Shown here: positions 52,675 through 62,484 of the stretch, piece by piece
Layout: each line of letters starts with the position of its first letter
How positions within the stretch are numbered: the first letter of the stretch is position 1
DNA from: Microbulbifer sp. A4B17
GTDB taxonomy: Bacteria; Pseudomonadota; Gammaproteobacteria; Pseudomonadales; Cellvibrionaceae
NCBI RefSeq assembly: GCF_003076275.1
Contig: NZ_CP029064.1
Location: 4,444,001-4,508,000, forward strand
DNA: 64,000 nt
Direction of reading: 5' to 3'
Made by a program: the position numbers and the translations under genes
Notes under the pieces: model-generated
Database searches by the model: none
Seen by the model: the letters and a program-made list of their open reading frames with translations, nothing else
What the model was told of the DNA's origin: nothing

Positions 52675-55116
52675 ATGATCCTAAAACTCCCACTCCTGCG
52701 CCTGGTGTGTCTCGCAGCTACACTCTGCCTGAGCGCTCAATCCCTGGCCGCTGAACAGCGCAACTACCGCGATCACACCATGAGCGAAGACTCACTAACT
52801 GTACAGACGAGTGAGGGCGAGGTCACCCTCACCCCGGTTGGTCCGTCAGCGCTATCGGTGCACTATCGCCGCGAAGGCCTGAAGCAGTTGCCCTCATTTG
52901 CGTTGGCCAGCGATTCTGCCGGCCGACCCGAGGCTACGCTGAAGCAAAAAGGGGACAAGCTCGTTTACCGCACTGGCTCGCTTACTGCAGTCATCCACAA
53001 GTCTCCCTTCCGAATCGAGTACTTGCGCGGTAGCGAACAAATCCTGAGTGAAGAGAGTGGTTTCTTTGCCACCGAGACGATGCGCGGATTCCGTTTCGCA
53101 CTGTCGCCAGAGGAAAAACTGCTGGGTGGCGGAGAGCGGGTTATGGGGATGGACCGTCGCGGTCAACGCCTGCCCCTGTATAACCGTGCCCATTACGGAT
53201 ACACCACCGAATCCAACCAGATGTATTTTTCCCTGCCAGCAGTACTGTCCAGTAACAAATACATTCTGCTGTTCGACAACTCTGCCACCGGCACCCTGGA
53301 TCTGGGCGCAAACGAAGAAGATATCCTGCAATTTGAAGCCGTAGCCGGGCGCACCGCTTACATCGTGGTAGCCGGTGAGACTTATCCACAGTTGCTGGAA
53401 AATTATGTATCCACAACTGGCAAACAGCCCCTGCCACCCCGTTGGGCCCTGGGTAACTTCGCCTCGCGCTTTGGCTATCACAGCGAAGCTGAAGTCCGCG
53501 CAACCGTGGATAAGTTTGCCGAAGAAGATTTCCCCCTGGACGCCCTGGTGTTGGACCTCTACTGGTTTGGCCCGGATATCAAAGGCCATATGGGCAACCT
53601 GGCTTGGGACAAGGAAGCCTTTCCCGAACCAGAAAAGATGATGGCCGACCTTAAAAAACGCGGCATCAATACCATCCTGGTGACCGAACCTTTTGTCCTC
53701 TCCACCTCCGAGCGCTGGCAGGAAGCCGTGGCGAATAATGCCCTGGCCAAAAACCTGGCCGGAGAGCCCAAGCGTTTTGATTTCTATTTCGGCAATACCG
53801 GCCTGATCGATATCTTCTCCGAAGATGGCCGCGACTGGTTCTGGAATATTTACGACGGGTTATTGGAACAGGGCGTAGCCGGCTGGTGGGGCGACCTGGG
53901 TGAACCGGAAGTTCACCCCTCCGATACCGTTCACGCAATCGGTATGGCCGATGAGATCCACAACGCCTTCGGCCACGCCTGGGCGCAATTACTGCACGAA
54001 CGCCAAACGGCAAAGCACCCTGAGCGCCGCCCCTTTATTATGATGCGCGCCGGTTTTGCCGGCTCCCAGCGCTACGGAATGATCCCCTGGACCGGCGACG
54101 TCGCTCGGGAATGGGGTGGCTTACAGCCCCAGGTGGAATTGGCTCTGAGTATGGGCTTGCTGGGCTTTGGCTACACCCATTCAGACCTGGGAGGCTTTGC
54201 CGGCGGCGAGAAATTTGACCGCGAACTCTATATCCGCTGGTTACAGTACGGCGTATTCCAACCGGTTTACCGCCCTCATGCCCAGGAGCATATTGCTTCT
54301 GAACCGGTTTTCCACGATCGCCGCACCCGCGATATCCTGCGCGAGTATGTAAAACTGCGCTATCGCCTGCTGCCCTACAACTACACCCTCGCCTTCGAAA
54401 ACAGCCAGACCGGCATGCCACTGATGCGCCCGCTGTTTTTCGAAAACGAAAGTGACCTATCTCTCCTGGACTACAAGGATGCCTACCTTTGGGGGCAGGA
54501 CTTCCTCGTTGCCCCGGTCGTGGAAGAAGATGTGGATGAGGTCGCGGTAAAACTGCCCGGCGGCACCTGGTTCGATTACTGGACTGATGAACAATATTCT
54601 GGCGATCAGGCCCAGGTAGAAGTGGACCTGAAAACGATTCCTGTACTGGTGCGGGCCGGCGCCATTATTCCCACCATTGACGATGTCCATAGCAGTCGTG
54701 ATTACTCCAGTAAAAACCTGACCCTGGACTACTACGCGCACCCATCAGCAGTAAAGTCCGAGCGCTATGTTTATGAAGATGATGGCGCTACCGCGCAGGC
54801 TTTTGAAAAAGGCAAATACGAGAAGCTGCATTTCTCAGCTGAAAACAAACAACAAGGTTTAGCCTTCGCCTTTAATCTCGAAGGCGACGGTTATACCGGT
54901 ATGCCGGAATCCCGCACGGTCACTTTAAAGATTCACAACTGGCAACAAGTGCCCGTGCAGCTCGATATTATCGGCGAATCCCTGCCTGTTTTCGACATTG
55001 AAAAAGACTTTGCTCAGGCACCCCGTGGGGCCTGGTACAACAAGCGCAAGCAGCAACTGCTGGTTAAATTTGACTGGCACAAAGAACCGCTGAATTTAAT
55101 GCTCAAAAATCAATAA
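52675..55116 (+). CDS. Exported GH31 alpha-glucosidase
   Basis: The 813-residue enzyme has a signal peptide (about 25 residues), an N-terminal beta-sandwich and a GH31 barrel. The barrel shows LVLDLYWFG and the nucleophile Asp407 in WWGDLGEPEVH (DLGEP replaces the usual DWNEP). GFAGSQRYGMIPWTGDVA carries the acid/base Asp, and GFGYTHSDLGGF follows. C-terminal beta domains complete the family length. It cleaves alpha-glucosidic ends from maltodextrins, likely in the periplasm. It lies downstream of the MalT-box palindrome and 51 bp before an amylase gene, so an operon is likely. Confidence 0.92.
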   Translation: MILKLPLLRLVCLAATLCLSAQSLAAEQRNYRDHTMSEDSLTVQTSEGEVTLTPVGPSALSVHYRREGLKQLPSFALASDSAGRPEATLKQKGDKLVYRTGSLTAVIHKSPFRIEYLRGSEQILSEESGFFATETMRGFRFALSPEEKLLGGGERVMGMDRRGQRLPLYNRAHYGYTTESNQMYFSLPAVLSSNKYILLFDNSATGTLDLGANEEDILQFEAVAGRTAYIVVAGETYPQLLENYVSTTGKQPLPPRWALGNFASRFGYHSEAEVRATVDKFAEEDFPLDALVLDLYWFGPDIKGHMGNLAWDKEAFPEPEKMMADLKKRGINTILVTEPFVLSTSERWQEAVANNALAKNLAGEPKRFDFYFGNTGLIDIFSEDGRDWFWNIYDGLLEQGVAGWWGDLGEPEVHPSDTVHAIGMADEIHNAFGHAWAQLLHERQTAKHPERRPFIMMRAGFAGSQRYGMIPWTGDVAREWGGLQPQVELALSMGLLGFGYTHSDLGGFAGGEKFDRELYIRWLQYGVFQPVYRPHAQEHIASEPVFHDRRTRDILREYVKLRYRLLPYNYTLAFENSQTGMPLMRPLFFENESDLSLLDYKDAYLWGQDFLVAPVVEEDVDEVAVKLPGGTWFDYWTDEQYSGDQAQVEVDLKTIPVLVRAGAIIPTIDDVHSSRDYSSKNLTLDYYAHPSAVKSERYVYEDDGATAQAFEKGKYEKLHFSAENKQQGLAFAFNLEGDGYTGMPESRTVTLKIHNWQQVPVQLDIIGESLPVFDIEKDFAQAPRGAWYNKRKQQLLVKFDWHKEPLNLMLKNQ

Positions 55117-55167
55117 TTCAGCAAACCGCTGTTCACTGACAAAAAAATTTAAAGTCATCAGGAAACA

Positions 55168-57081
55168 ATGAAGAAGTTACATTCCCTGTTTATTGCCAAA
55201 CTCATTTCGGCTTCCCTACTAGGTGCTGCTCTATTCGGCACTGCCGGCTGCAGCCAGGAAAGCAGCCCGGAAGAAATACAGCCCGCTGAAAAAGTTGCGG
55301 AGAAAAAAGCCGTTATCTACCAAGTGCTACCGCGCTTATTTGGCAACACTAACCGCACCAACAAACCCTGGGGCACACTCGAAGAGAATGGTGTAGGTAA
55401 GTTCGCTGACTTTACCCCAAAAGCACTGAATGAAATCCACGCGCTGGGCGCCACCCATATCTGGTACACCGGCGCCCTGCACCACGCGCTCGTTGGCGAC
55501 TATACGGAATACGGTATCAGTAACGATGATCCAGATGTGGTCAAAGGCCGCGCCGGCTCTCCCTATGCCATCAAGGATTACTACAGCGTAAACCCGGACC
55601 TGGCCAATAACCCAGCAGAGCGATTACAGGAGTTCCGCGCACTGGTGGAACGCAGCCACGCGGCCGGTTTGAAAGTGATTATCGACATAGTGCCTAACCA
55701 TGTAGCCCGCGCCTATCATTCTCTCGATAAACCCCAAGGCGTGCAGGATTTTGGAGCTGGCGACAACACCCAGGTCACCTACGCCCGCAACAACAATTTC
55801 TACTATGTGGTGGGCGAAGACTTCCGCGTGCCCGTTGCAGAAGACAGTTATCAGCCACTCAATGGCGAAGCCAATGATCTTGTCGATGGGCAGTTTATAG
55901 AGAGTCCAGCCAAATGGACCGGTAATGGCGCGCGCAGTGCACAACCTGCCATGCACGACTGGTATGAAACCGTCAAAATTAATTTTGGCGTTCGCCCCGA
56001 TAACAGCAAGAACTTTTCTGAGCTACCCCAGGAGTATGCCGAGCGCGACTACCGGGCCCACGCCCAGTTTTGGGCAGACAAGAAAGTCCCGGATACCTGG
56101 AAAAAATTCCGCGATATCGCCCACTACTGGCTGGACTTTGGCGTGGACGGATTCCGCTATGATATGGCCGGTATGGTGCCGGTAGAATTCTGGAGCTACC
56201 TGAATTCCTCCATCAAAATGCGCAACCCCAACACACTGTTACTTGCCGAAATCTATACTCCAGAGCGCTATCGGGATTATCTGCATCTGGGCAAAATGGA
56301 TTACCTCTACGATAAAGTCGGCACTTACGACGCTATTCGTGCGGTCATGGAAAACAAGGGCAGCACAGATAAAATCGCAGAGGTACAGGCAAGCCTGGTA
56401 GATATTTCCTCTCATATGTTGCACTTTATGGAGAACCACGACGAGCAGCGTATTGCCAGCCCACAATTTTCTGGCAACCCAGAGGCAGGCAAACCTGCAA
56501 TGCTGGTGTCTGCCGCGCTCTCTCCAGCCCCTACCCTGGTTTACTTTGGCCAGGAGTTGGGAGAACCCGCCAACAAAGATGCCGGCTTCGGCAAAGCCAG
56601 CCGCACCACCATTTTCGACTACTGGTCAGTACCCAGTGTGCGCCGCTGGAACAATGAGGGCGCTTTTGACACTGCACTGCTGACAAAAGAAGAGAAAGAG
56701 CTGCGCAGCTTCTACCAGCGCCTGCTTAATTTCTCCAAACAGAGCCCGGCCCTGCTTGGCGATTATCTGGGCTTGCACAGCTACAACCGCAAGCAAAACT
56801 CAGGCTATGGGGAAAAACAGTTCTCCTTTGCCCGCTGGAGCGAACATGAAAAATTGTTGGTAATCGCCAACTTCGATAACAGGGCAGTGGAGTTTAATTT
56901 TCAGTTGCCGACAGCACTTCTAGAGGCCTGGAAACTACAACCGGGCAGCTACTTGGCTAAAAGCCAGATATCCAATAAGGTGGCAAACTTGGTCTTAGAA
57001 AAAGACCAGGCCTCCACAAAGATCCAGTTGGCACCCTACGAAAGCCATATCTTTGCAATATCCACTGCTCCCCAGAAATAG
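55168..57081 (+). CDS. GH13 alpha-amylase-family lipoprotein
   Basis: The 637-residue protein has a lipoprotein signal ending in LFGTAGC. The catalytic barrel shows AVIYQVLPRLFG, ATHIWYTGALHH, DIVPNHVARAYH and GVDGFRYDMAGM (nucleophile Asp). LLAEIYTPERY (acid/base Glu) and MENHDEQR (third Asp) complete the set. The extra insert of about 80 residues with DFRVPVAEDSY and an unusual start distinguish it from typical amylases; relatives are annotated as neopullulanase or alpha-amylase. Anchored in the outer or inner membrane, it would trim maltodextrins next to the GH31 enzyme. A ribosome site (AGGAAA) precedes it. A perfect GC-rich palindrome follows. Confidence 0.9.
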   Translation: MKKLHSLFIAKLISASLLGAALFGTAGCSQESSPEEIQPAEKVAEKKAVIYQVLPRLFGNTNRTNKPWGTLEENGVGKFADFTPKALNEIHALGATHIWYTGALHHALVGDYTEYGISNDDPDVVKGRAGSPYAIKDYYSVNPDLANNPAERLQEFRALVERSHAAGLKVIIDIVPNHVARAYHSLDKPQGVQDFGAGDNTQVTYARNNNFYYVVGEDFRVPVAEDSYQPLNGEANDLVDGQFIESPAKWTGNGARSAQPAMHDWYETVKINFGVRPDNSKNFSELPQEYAERDYRAHAQFWADKKVPDTWKKFRDIAHYWLDFGVDGFRYDMAGMVPVEFWSYLNSSIKMRNPNTLLLAEIYTPERYRDYLHLGKMDYLYDKVGTYDAIRAVMENKGSTDKIAEVQASLVDISSHMLHFMENHDEQRIASPQFSGNPEAGKPAMLVSAALSPAPTLVYFGQELGEPANKDAGFGKASRTTIFDYWSVPSVRRWNNEGAFDTALLTKEEKELRSFYQRLLNFSKQSPALLGDYLGLHSYNRKQNSGYGEKQFSFARWSEHEKLLVIANFDNRAVEFNFQLPTALLEAWKLQPGSYLAKSQISNKVANLVLEKDQASTKIQLAPYESHIFAISTAPQK

Positions 57082-57093
57082 CCAAATAATCCC

Positions 57094-57113
57094 GGAGGGG
57101 AATATTCCCCTCC
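57094..57113 (+). terminator. Perfect palindrome after the amylase gene
   Basis: GGAGGGGAATATTCCCCTCC is self-complementary over 20 bases and lies 13 bp after the stop. It has no T run, so it could be an attenuator, mRNA stabiliser or weak terminator; it also repeats the GGGGA motif of MalT sites. Confidence 0.5.
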
Positions 57114-57204
57114 AAACCCGCTAAATAACAGAAATATTTACCTTCTTTGACCCCTTTCTCGCAACCTAATCCAAGCAGCAGCTAGCACTTTTCAGATAAC
57201 CCGC

Positions 57205-57232
57205 TTGACATCGGCAAACCTCCATGTATATT
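57205..57232 (+). promoter_or_regulatory. Sigma-70 promoter of the P460-like cytochrome gene
   Basis: A perfect TTGACA is followed after 16 bp by TATATT, preceded by TG (extended -10). The predicted start site falls inside the operator palindrome that begins one base downstream. Confidence 0.75.
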
Positions 57233-57268
57233 GCTTACAATTATATTGCGCACAATATAATTGTAAGC
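57233..57268 (+). promoter_or_regulatory. Operator-like perfect inverted repeat
   Basis: Two perfect 16-bp arms (GCTTACAATTATATTG and its complement) flank the 4-base spacer CGCA. The site covers the expected transcription start and is 28 bp before the ATG. Its size suggests a dimeric or tetrameric repressor site; which protein binds it is unknown. Confidence 0.8.
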
Positions 57269-57296
57269 GCTGGAAATTTATATATAAGGGGAAATC

Positions 57297-57941
57297 ATGA
57301 ATCAGCAACTAAGCCGCTACTTTTCACCATTAAAACTGCTTTTAACCGCACTTTTAGCATCAGCTGCTATTTCTGCACTGGCTGAAGCTGACAAGGCTGA
57401 ACAGAGCGAAGCACCTATCCAGGTGACAGACGAGACTTTTAACTGCATCCGAGATATGACCAAGGTGCGGGGGTTTTATGTGGATAATTTACTGGGAGAT
57501 CTGGATGGGACTCTAGAGGTCGCAAACTCCAGCACAGGAGGCGTTTATCCTCCTGGATCAGTGGTTCAATTAGTACCTGGGGAAGTAATGGTCAAACACC
57601 AAAAAGGCTTTAACCCCGCCACTAAAGATTGGGAGTTTTTTGAACTGGATGTTTCTGAAGAAGGTAGCAAAATCCGTAACCGAGGTTTTGTTGATGTAGT
57701 TAACCGTTTTGGGGGTAACTGCTTTGCCTGTCATGTCCAGGCCAAACCGCAGTGGGATTTAATTTGCGAGACCGGACACGGCTGTGAACCCATTCCACTA
57801 ACAAAAGAAATACTGGCTCTGTTGCAAAAAACCGACCCTCGTTGTGAGTCGAACCCAGAGTTAAATCAAGAAGAGATCGCAAAATTACAGGCGCTGCAAC
57901 AAGCACTGCTGGCTAAAGAGAAAGAAAAAGAAAATAAATAA
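57297..57941 (+). CDS. Exported c-type cytochrome, P460-like
   Basis: The 214-residue protein has a signal peptide (about 30 residues). A beta-rich core contains GGVYPPGSVVQLVPGEVMVKH and DWEFFELDVS, then the heme motif CFACH (C142, C145, H146) follows. A second cysteine pair (ICETGHGC) and a Lys/Glu-rich tail end it. The order fits the cytochrome P460/c'-beta type, in which a beta barrel holds one covalent heme; some of these bind NO or oxidise hydroxylamine. Function is not proven. It has its own strong promoter and operator and a strong terminator, so it is a tightly controlled single-gene unit between amylase genes. Confidence 0.78.
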   Translation: MNQQLSRYFSPLKLLLTALLASAAISALAEADKAEQSEAPIQVTDETFNCIRDMTKVRGFYVDNLLGDLDGTLEVANSSTGGVYPPGSVVQLVPGEVMVKHQKGFNPATKDWEFFELDVSEEGSKIRNRGFVDVVNRFGGNCFACHVQAKPQWDLICETGHGCEPIPLTKEILALLQKTDPRCESNPELNQEEIAKLQALQQALLAKEKEKENK

Positions 57942-57954
57942 CTAACTGAAGAAG

Positions 57955-57987
57955 CCTGCAGGCCAGCTTCCTGGCCTGCAGGTTTTT
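57955..57987 (+). terminator. Rho-independent terminator of the cytochrome gene
   Basis: A 12-bp stem (CCTGCAGGCCAG/CTGGCCTGCAGG) with a CTTC loop is followed by five T. It may also stop transcription of the convergent amylase gene. Confidence 0.93.
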
Positions 57988-57992
57988 GTAAA

Positions 57993-60545
57993 TTACAGCG
58001 CAATCACACTATAAATCATAGTTTGATCATTCACCTGCACCTTGTAATTTCCGCTTACAGAAGTGTAGATATCAGATCCACCCTGATCCAGATCACCATC
58101 GGAGTCGCTATCACCGTAGTTTTCATTCCAGTCAGCATTAACATCGAACTTGAAACGCTGCTGGGATTGACCATCAAAATTTACCTGGATTTCCCAGGTA
58201 TTGCCGGCAACTAATTCCATAGCGTCAGCACCCCAACTATTTGGTGTGCCACGGAAGTAAAGCGAAGAAAAGTTAGATGCATAACTACCACAGTCTGCAC
58301 AGGTCAAGCTGTAGATCAGAGTTTCATCATTAACCTCAACAATATAAGTCCCTGATACATCAGTGTAGATATCATCCCCACCCTGCTCCAGAGAGCCGTC
58401 CGCATTGTTATCCCCGTAGTTTTCAGCCCAGTCACTGCTGACATCAAACTTAAAGCGCTGGTTACTGCTGCCATCAAACACCACAGTGGCACGCCAGGTA
58501 TTATCTGCAACCAGGGTCATCGCCTGAGTGCCCCAGCTATTGGGCGTACCGCGGAAATTTAATGCCGTAAAGTTTTGAGCATAACCAGCATTGGGGTCAG
58601 TCACGGTAATGGTTGCCGTAGCACTATCGGTCAGGCCATCGTTGTCAGTAACAGTGACTGTCTCGGTATAAGTGCCTGCACTGGCGAAGCTCAAAGTTTT
58701 CGTGGAAGAACTACCACCACTGCTCCAGCTGTAAGAAACCACACTACCGTCACTATCAGCAGAGCTGCTGGCATCCAGGGTGATACTCTGATTGACGTCT
58801 AGCGTGCTGGATACTGGAGTCACAGTTGCAGTGGGTGCCTGCTGGGAAGAGACCTCGGTGATCGAGTAAGCCAGAGTCTCATCATTTACTTCAATCAAGT
58901 AGTTACCGGTTACAGAGGTATAGATATCTTCTCCGGTTTGATCCAACGTGCCATCAGCACCATCGTCACCGTAATTTTCGGTCCAGTCACCGTAGATATC
59001 CAACTTAAAGCGTTGGTCTGCCTGGCCATCAAAATTAACCACCGATTGCCAGGTATTATCTGCTACCAATTCAAAAGCTGTTGCTTCCCAATTATTAGCT
59101 GTGCCACGGAAATAAAGGCTGGGGAAACCCGTCCCAGAACATTCATCACCACAGGAACCAGATAGCTGTCCACCGTGAATGGCAGCAGCGGAATAAGCTG
59201 CAACATTGAAAGTGGCATAGCCATTACTGCCCACGGAAATAACGTCACCACTGCACTCATCATCTCCCGCCAGGACATTGCAGTAGTCCCCTGCAGGAAG
59301 GCCTGTATACAGCGTCTGGCTGAGAGAATTGCCCTCGTTATTGATAACGACGTAGCCTTTATCACCACGTCCAAAGGCAATCTGGTTATCTCCGTTATCC
59401 CACCAATTTTCCATACTGGTGCCATCGGTGTAGTTACGGAAACCCACCATATTGGCAATATTTCCCCATCGGTGCTGACATACCCATTCGTTGTTTTCAC
59501 AGCTTTCTGGACCAGTATTGGGGGGACCAATATCCGTATCGGTAAAGTCATAACCAGACATTACCTTCGGATAGCCATAGGGGTGTGCCAACATAAAAAC
59601 GTTGGCCAGGTTGTACTTGTAGCCATCGTGATAGGTCAGGTTACCGCCGCCACCATGGCCACGCTCACGATCGTGGTTGTCTATAAAGTGAACTGCATCG
59701 CTGGAAGACAAAAGTCCCCAACTCTCGCCGATACTCGAGAGGTTTTTAATTTGGCCGTTAAAGTTACTCGCCACATCGGTGCCGTACTTGAATTCAGTCA
59801 CACGGCCCAGGAAAGTGTAGTTGTACGGTTGAATTTCACTGGCTTCGCCGTCTGCACCAATAACTTCAGAAAAGATCCAGGGATTGCCAGCTTTACTCAT
59901 GATGCCGTACATATCGCTGGGAGACATATGCTTAACCGCATCTACACGGAAACCATCAACACCCATACCCTGCAATTTATTTAGGTAATCGGCCAGGGTC
60001 TGCTGAACATAACTGGAACCAGTATCCAGATCTGGAAGTCCACTCAAGCGGCAATTCCAGACATTATTTGCATCGCTATAGTTATCAATAGTGCAATCGG
60101 AGTGATAATCCCAAGAGGAAAACTCACCGGGGTGATTCAACAATGTCCACTCGGTGCCGCCCCAACCCGTGCCTCCGCCATTCCAGGCCGCCGTGTGGTT
60201 TATCACTACATCTGCATAGACTTTCACACCCGCCGCATTACAGCGGCTGATCATACTCTGTAACTCTGCCTCGGTACCGCTGCGACTGGTCAGGTTAGTG
60301 TAGGAAACCGGCTGGTAGCGCGCCCACCAGGTGGAGTGGCTGATATGTTCGTGGGGCGGGGATATCTGCACCGCATCAAATCCTTTCGGCCCCAGGAACT
60401 CCTCACATTCACTGGCGATATCATTCCAGCTCCATTCAAACAGGTGTACAAAAGCTGTGCCCGCACTGGCATGGGTACTGGACATGGCTCCGAGTACGAT
60501 ACTCGCGCCTCCCAGAAGCTCTTTTAACGGAAATTGTTTTTTCAT
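57993..60545 (-). CDS. Secreted multi-domain GH13 alpha-amylase with starch-binding repeats
   Basis: The 850-residue enzyme has a signal peptide (about 28 residues) and a GH13 alpha-amylase barrel with nucleophile Asp202 (GVDGFRVDAVK), acid/base Glu227 (WIFSEVIG) and FIDNHDRERG. From about residue 465 come three near-identical beta modules. Each has LYFRGT/NFRGT, NSWG or NNWEA, FDGQ..QRFK and a calcium-like D-x-D-rich loop (GDDGADGTLDQ) and ends in VNDET. A PKD-type domain (about 575-655) separates the first from the other two. The modules look like starch-binding domains, but I do not name a CBM family. It is secreted to start polymer digestion. A MalT-core-like site lies upstream near 60942. 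Confidence 0.93.
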   Translation of the reverse strand: MKKQFPLKELLGGASIVLGAMSSTHASAGTAFVHLFEWSWNDIASECEEFLGPKGFDAVQISPPHEHISHSTWWARYQPVSYTNLTSRSGTEAELQSMISRCNAAGVKVYADVVINHTAAWNGGGTGWGGTEWTLLNHPGEFSSWDYHSDCTIDNYSDANNVWNCRLSGLPDLDTGSSYVQQTLADYLNKLQGMGVDGFRVDAVKHMSPSDMYGIMSKAGNPWIFSEVIGADGEASEIQPYNYTFLGRVTEFKYGTDVASNFNGQIKNLSSIGESWGLLSSSDAVHFIDNHDRERGHGGGGNLTYHDGYKYNLANVFMLAHPYGYPKVMSGYDFTDTDIGPPNTGPESCENNEWVCQHRWGNIANMVGFRNYTDGTSMENWWDNGDNQIAFGRGDKGYVVINNEGNSLSQTLYTGLPAGDYCNVLAGDDECSGDVISVGSNGYATFNVAAYSAAAIHGGQLSGSCGDECSGTGFPSLYFRGTANNWEATAFELVADNTWQSVVNFDGQADQRFKLDIYGDWTENYGDDGADGTLDQTGEDIYTSVTGNYLIEVNDETLAYSITEVSSQQAPTATVTPVSSTLDVNQSITLDASSSADSDGSVVSYSWSSGGSSSTKTLSFASAGTYTETVTVTDNDGLTDSATATITVTDPNAGYAQNFTALNFRGTPNSWGTQAMTLVADNTWRATVVFDGSSNQRFKFDVSSDWAENYGDNNADGSLEQGGDDIYTDVSGTYIVEVNDETLIYSLTCADCGSYASNFSSLYFRGTPNSWGADAMELVAGNTWEIQVNFDGQSQQRFKFDVNADWNENYGDSDSDGDLDQGGSDIYTSVSGNYKVQVNDQTMIYSVIAL

Positions 60546-61581
60546 TTTAGTTTTCCTTTTTCTCTCATCTGTAATCGTTATCTTTTTTGTATAAGGAGAA
60601 CTTCATCGGTAGTTATCTACCAATGGTTAATGGTTCCCCTATTCCCCTTAAGCAGAGGTCAACCTGTAAGCACAACCTTTCCAAAGCATTAGCTTCACAA
60701 TACAAACTCTTGGGCTCATTCGTCCCATAGCGGAAATCAGAGGTATTCTCTTGAGATAAAACCGCCAATAGGCATACGCTCAATAAAAGAATTTGTGGGA
60801 AGTACCGTAAACGGCGAAGAAAAATTCAGGCTTATCATCACTGGTGACCATTTATTATTTTTACAATTCAAGCCGGATATTTGCGAAGCCCAGCTAACCA
60901 GAATCTGGCCAGTGGGGTGCCATACCCAACCAATTGATCACTCATCCTGAGATATCCACAGACCACCAAGAACATCGACAAATCAGTAGCATGTGAACTG
61001 ATACCGAGCAACAGCGGTAATATGCACCTCCTGTGCTACTGCAAACCCGAAATTGCAGCTGTTCGGACTCTTGAAAGGCTAATAAGCAGTTAATGAGAGC
61101 ACATCCTCCCTCTGGGGGGCGTAGTCGATATTTGTGCTACAGGTATTAACCCTGAAGATAATTTGTCTTTAAAGGTCAAAACTTAGGCAAAAAGGAATAT
61201 AGAAGTGTGCAAGTACTTCTTAACGGTGGAATTAAAGGCATAGAAGTTAACGCCCAGGATATTTCTTTATTCTTGAAAGGACATGGTCACACGAACTTCT
61301 CCCATTGAGTAAGCGCCTGCCTTTTTTAAAATAAAATGTGCAAAGACTATAGAGTAAAAGATACTCAACCTGTTCTGGTTTCACGTACATAATGAGCTAA
61401 AACAACACCGTTAAAGTACTCACATGCTTATTTAAAATAAGGAGCTACGTTTCTGAGAATCAAACATATAAATAAAGTTTATGGACTAAAACTTTAATGA
61501 TTTCGTATGTTATTACCAATTTATTAACGGTAAAATTAACCTAAAAACAAAATTACATTAATTAAAGATCAGCTATTTCAT
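60546..61581. other. Long spacer upstream of the secreted amylase gene
   Basis: About 1 kb without a gene. Candidate MalT-related elements on the minus strand are TCAGGATGAG at 60941-60950 (seven of ten consensus bases) and AGGGAGGATG at 61102-61111. A double GGGGAA appears near 60640. None is a full match, so MalT control of this amylase is possible but weakly supported. No RNA gene was recognised. Confidence 0.45.
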
Positions 61582-62484
61582 TCAACCTTTTTTCTTCCCT
61601 CCAAAAATTTTATCTGCTTCTTCTTTCCATTTGTTATCGAGGTCCTGAAAATGCTGGGAATCCATAGTTTCATAAAATTCCTTTGGAGAGTACATATCAC
61701 TTATAAGATCCTCGGTTGTTCCCTTCGCTTTAAGCTCCCTCAATACTCTTTGGGCGAGCTTACACATAGAAAACATCAGACTTCCTGGGTAGATAACCAA
61801 TTTATAAGATAGCTCCTCGAGTTCTTTATGTGTAAATAATGGAGACTTACCGTGTTCGCCAAAATTATACATTAGAGGTATATCCACCTCCTTCTGTACA
61901 CGAAGGATTTCTTCCCTGCTCGTAATTGCTTCTACAAACAATGCATCAACACCGGCTTCAGCATAAGCAACACATCGTTTTAGGGTGTCATCAACCCCTG
62001 TCACCGCCAAGGCATCTGTCCTGGCAATAATAACGAAATCATCGTCTGTGCGGCCTTCCAGTGCACCGTATATTTTATGAACCATCTCTGGGATTGGCAC
62101 TACTTGCTTTCCAGCCAAGTGACCACATTGCTTCGGTAATATCTGGTCTTCTATATGTAACCCTGCAACTCCCGACCGTTCATATTCCTGGACCGTCCTA
62201 TAGGCATTCAATGCGCCGCCAAAACCGGTATCTGCATCCGCAATCACTGGAATATTTACAGTGGAAGCAATAGCACGCGCATTTGCAGCCATTTCACTCA
62301 ATGTAATAAATCCCAGATCAGGGCGACCAACATGGGTAACAGCAGTCCCACCCCCTGTCATGTAAAGTGCCTTAAAACCCTCCTCCTGAATTATTTTCGC
62401 AGTAAGACAATCATAAGCTCCCGGCGCAACAATTAGGCCTGGCTCATTAATCATTGCCCTCAACGTAGTTGTCATCCTCTTCAT
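61582..62484 (-). CDS. Isocitrate lyase/PEP mutase superfamily enzyme
   Basis: The 300-residue protein has the superfamily's features: LIVAPGAYDCLTAKI at the start, DADTGFGGALN that binds magnesium, the loop KQCGHLAGK with the flexible-lid Cys, and ARTDALAV. It resembles 2-methylisocitrate lyase, oxaloacetate decarboxylase and carboxyphosphonoenolpyruvate mutase-like enzymes; I cannot tell which C-C bond it cuts. The ATG at 62484 has AGGTAGGA upstream. The frame extends to 62538, but that adds a basic stretch unlike the family. The isolated gene gives no pathway context. Confidence 0.85.
   Translation of the reverse strand: MKRMTTTLRAMINEPGLIVAPGAYDCLTAKIIQEEGFKALYMTGGGTAVTHVGRPDLGFITLSEMAANARAIASTVNIPVIADADTGFGGALNAYRTVQEYERSGVAGLHIEDQILPKQCGHLAGKQVVPIPEMVHKIYGALEGRTDDDFVIIARTDALAVTGVDDTLKRCVAYAEAGVDALFVEAITSREEILRVQKEVDIPLMYNFGEHGKSPLFTHKELEELSYKLVIYPGSLMFSMCKLAQRVLRELKAKGTTEDLISDMYSPKEFYETMDSQHFQDLDNKWKEEADKIFGGKKKG

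Noticed and set aside
60620..61120. MalT boxes controlling the secreted amylase
   Set aside because: TCAGGATGAG and AGGGAGGATG are only partial matches and lie far from the gene start, so they are noted in the spacer entry but not called as sites.
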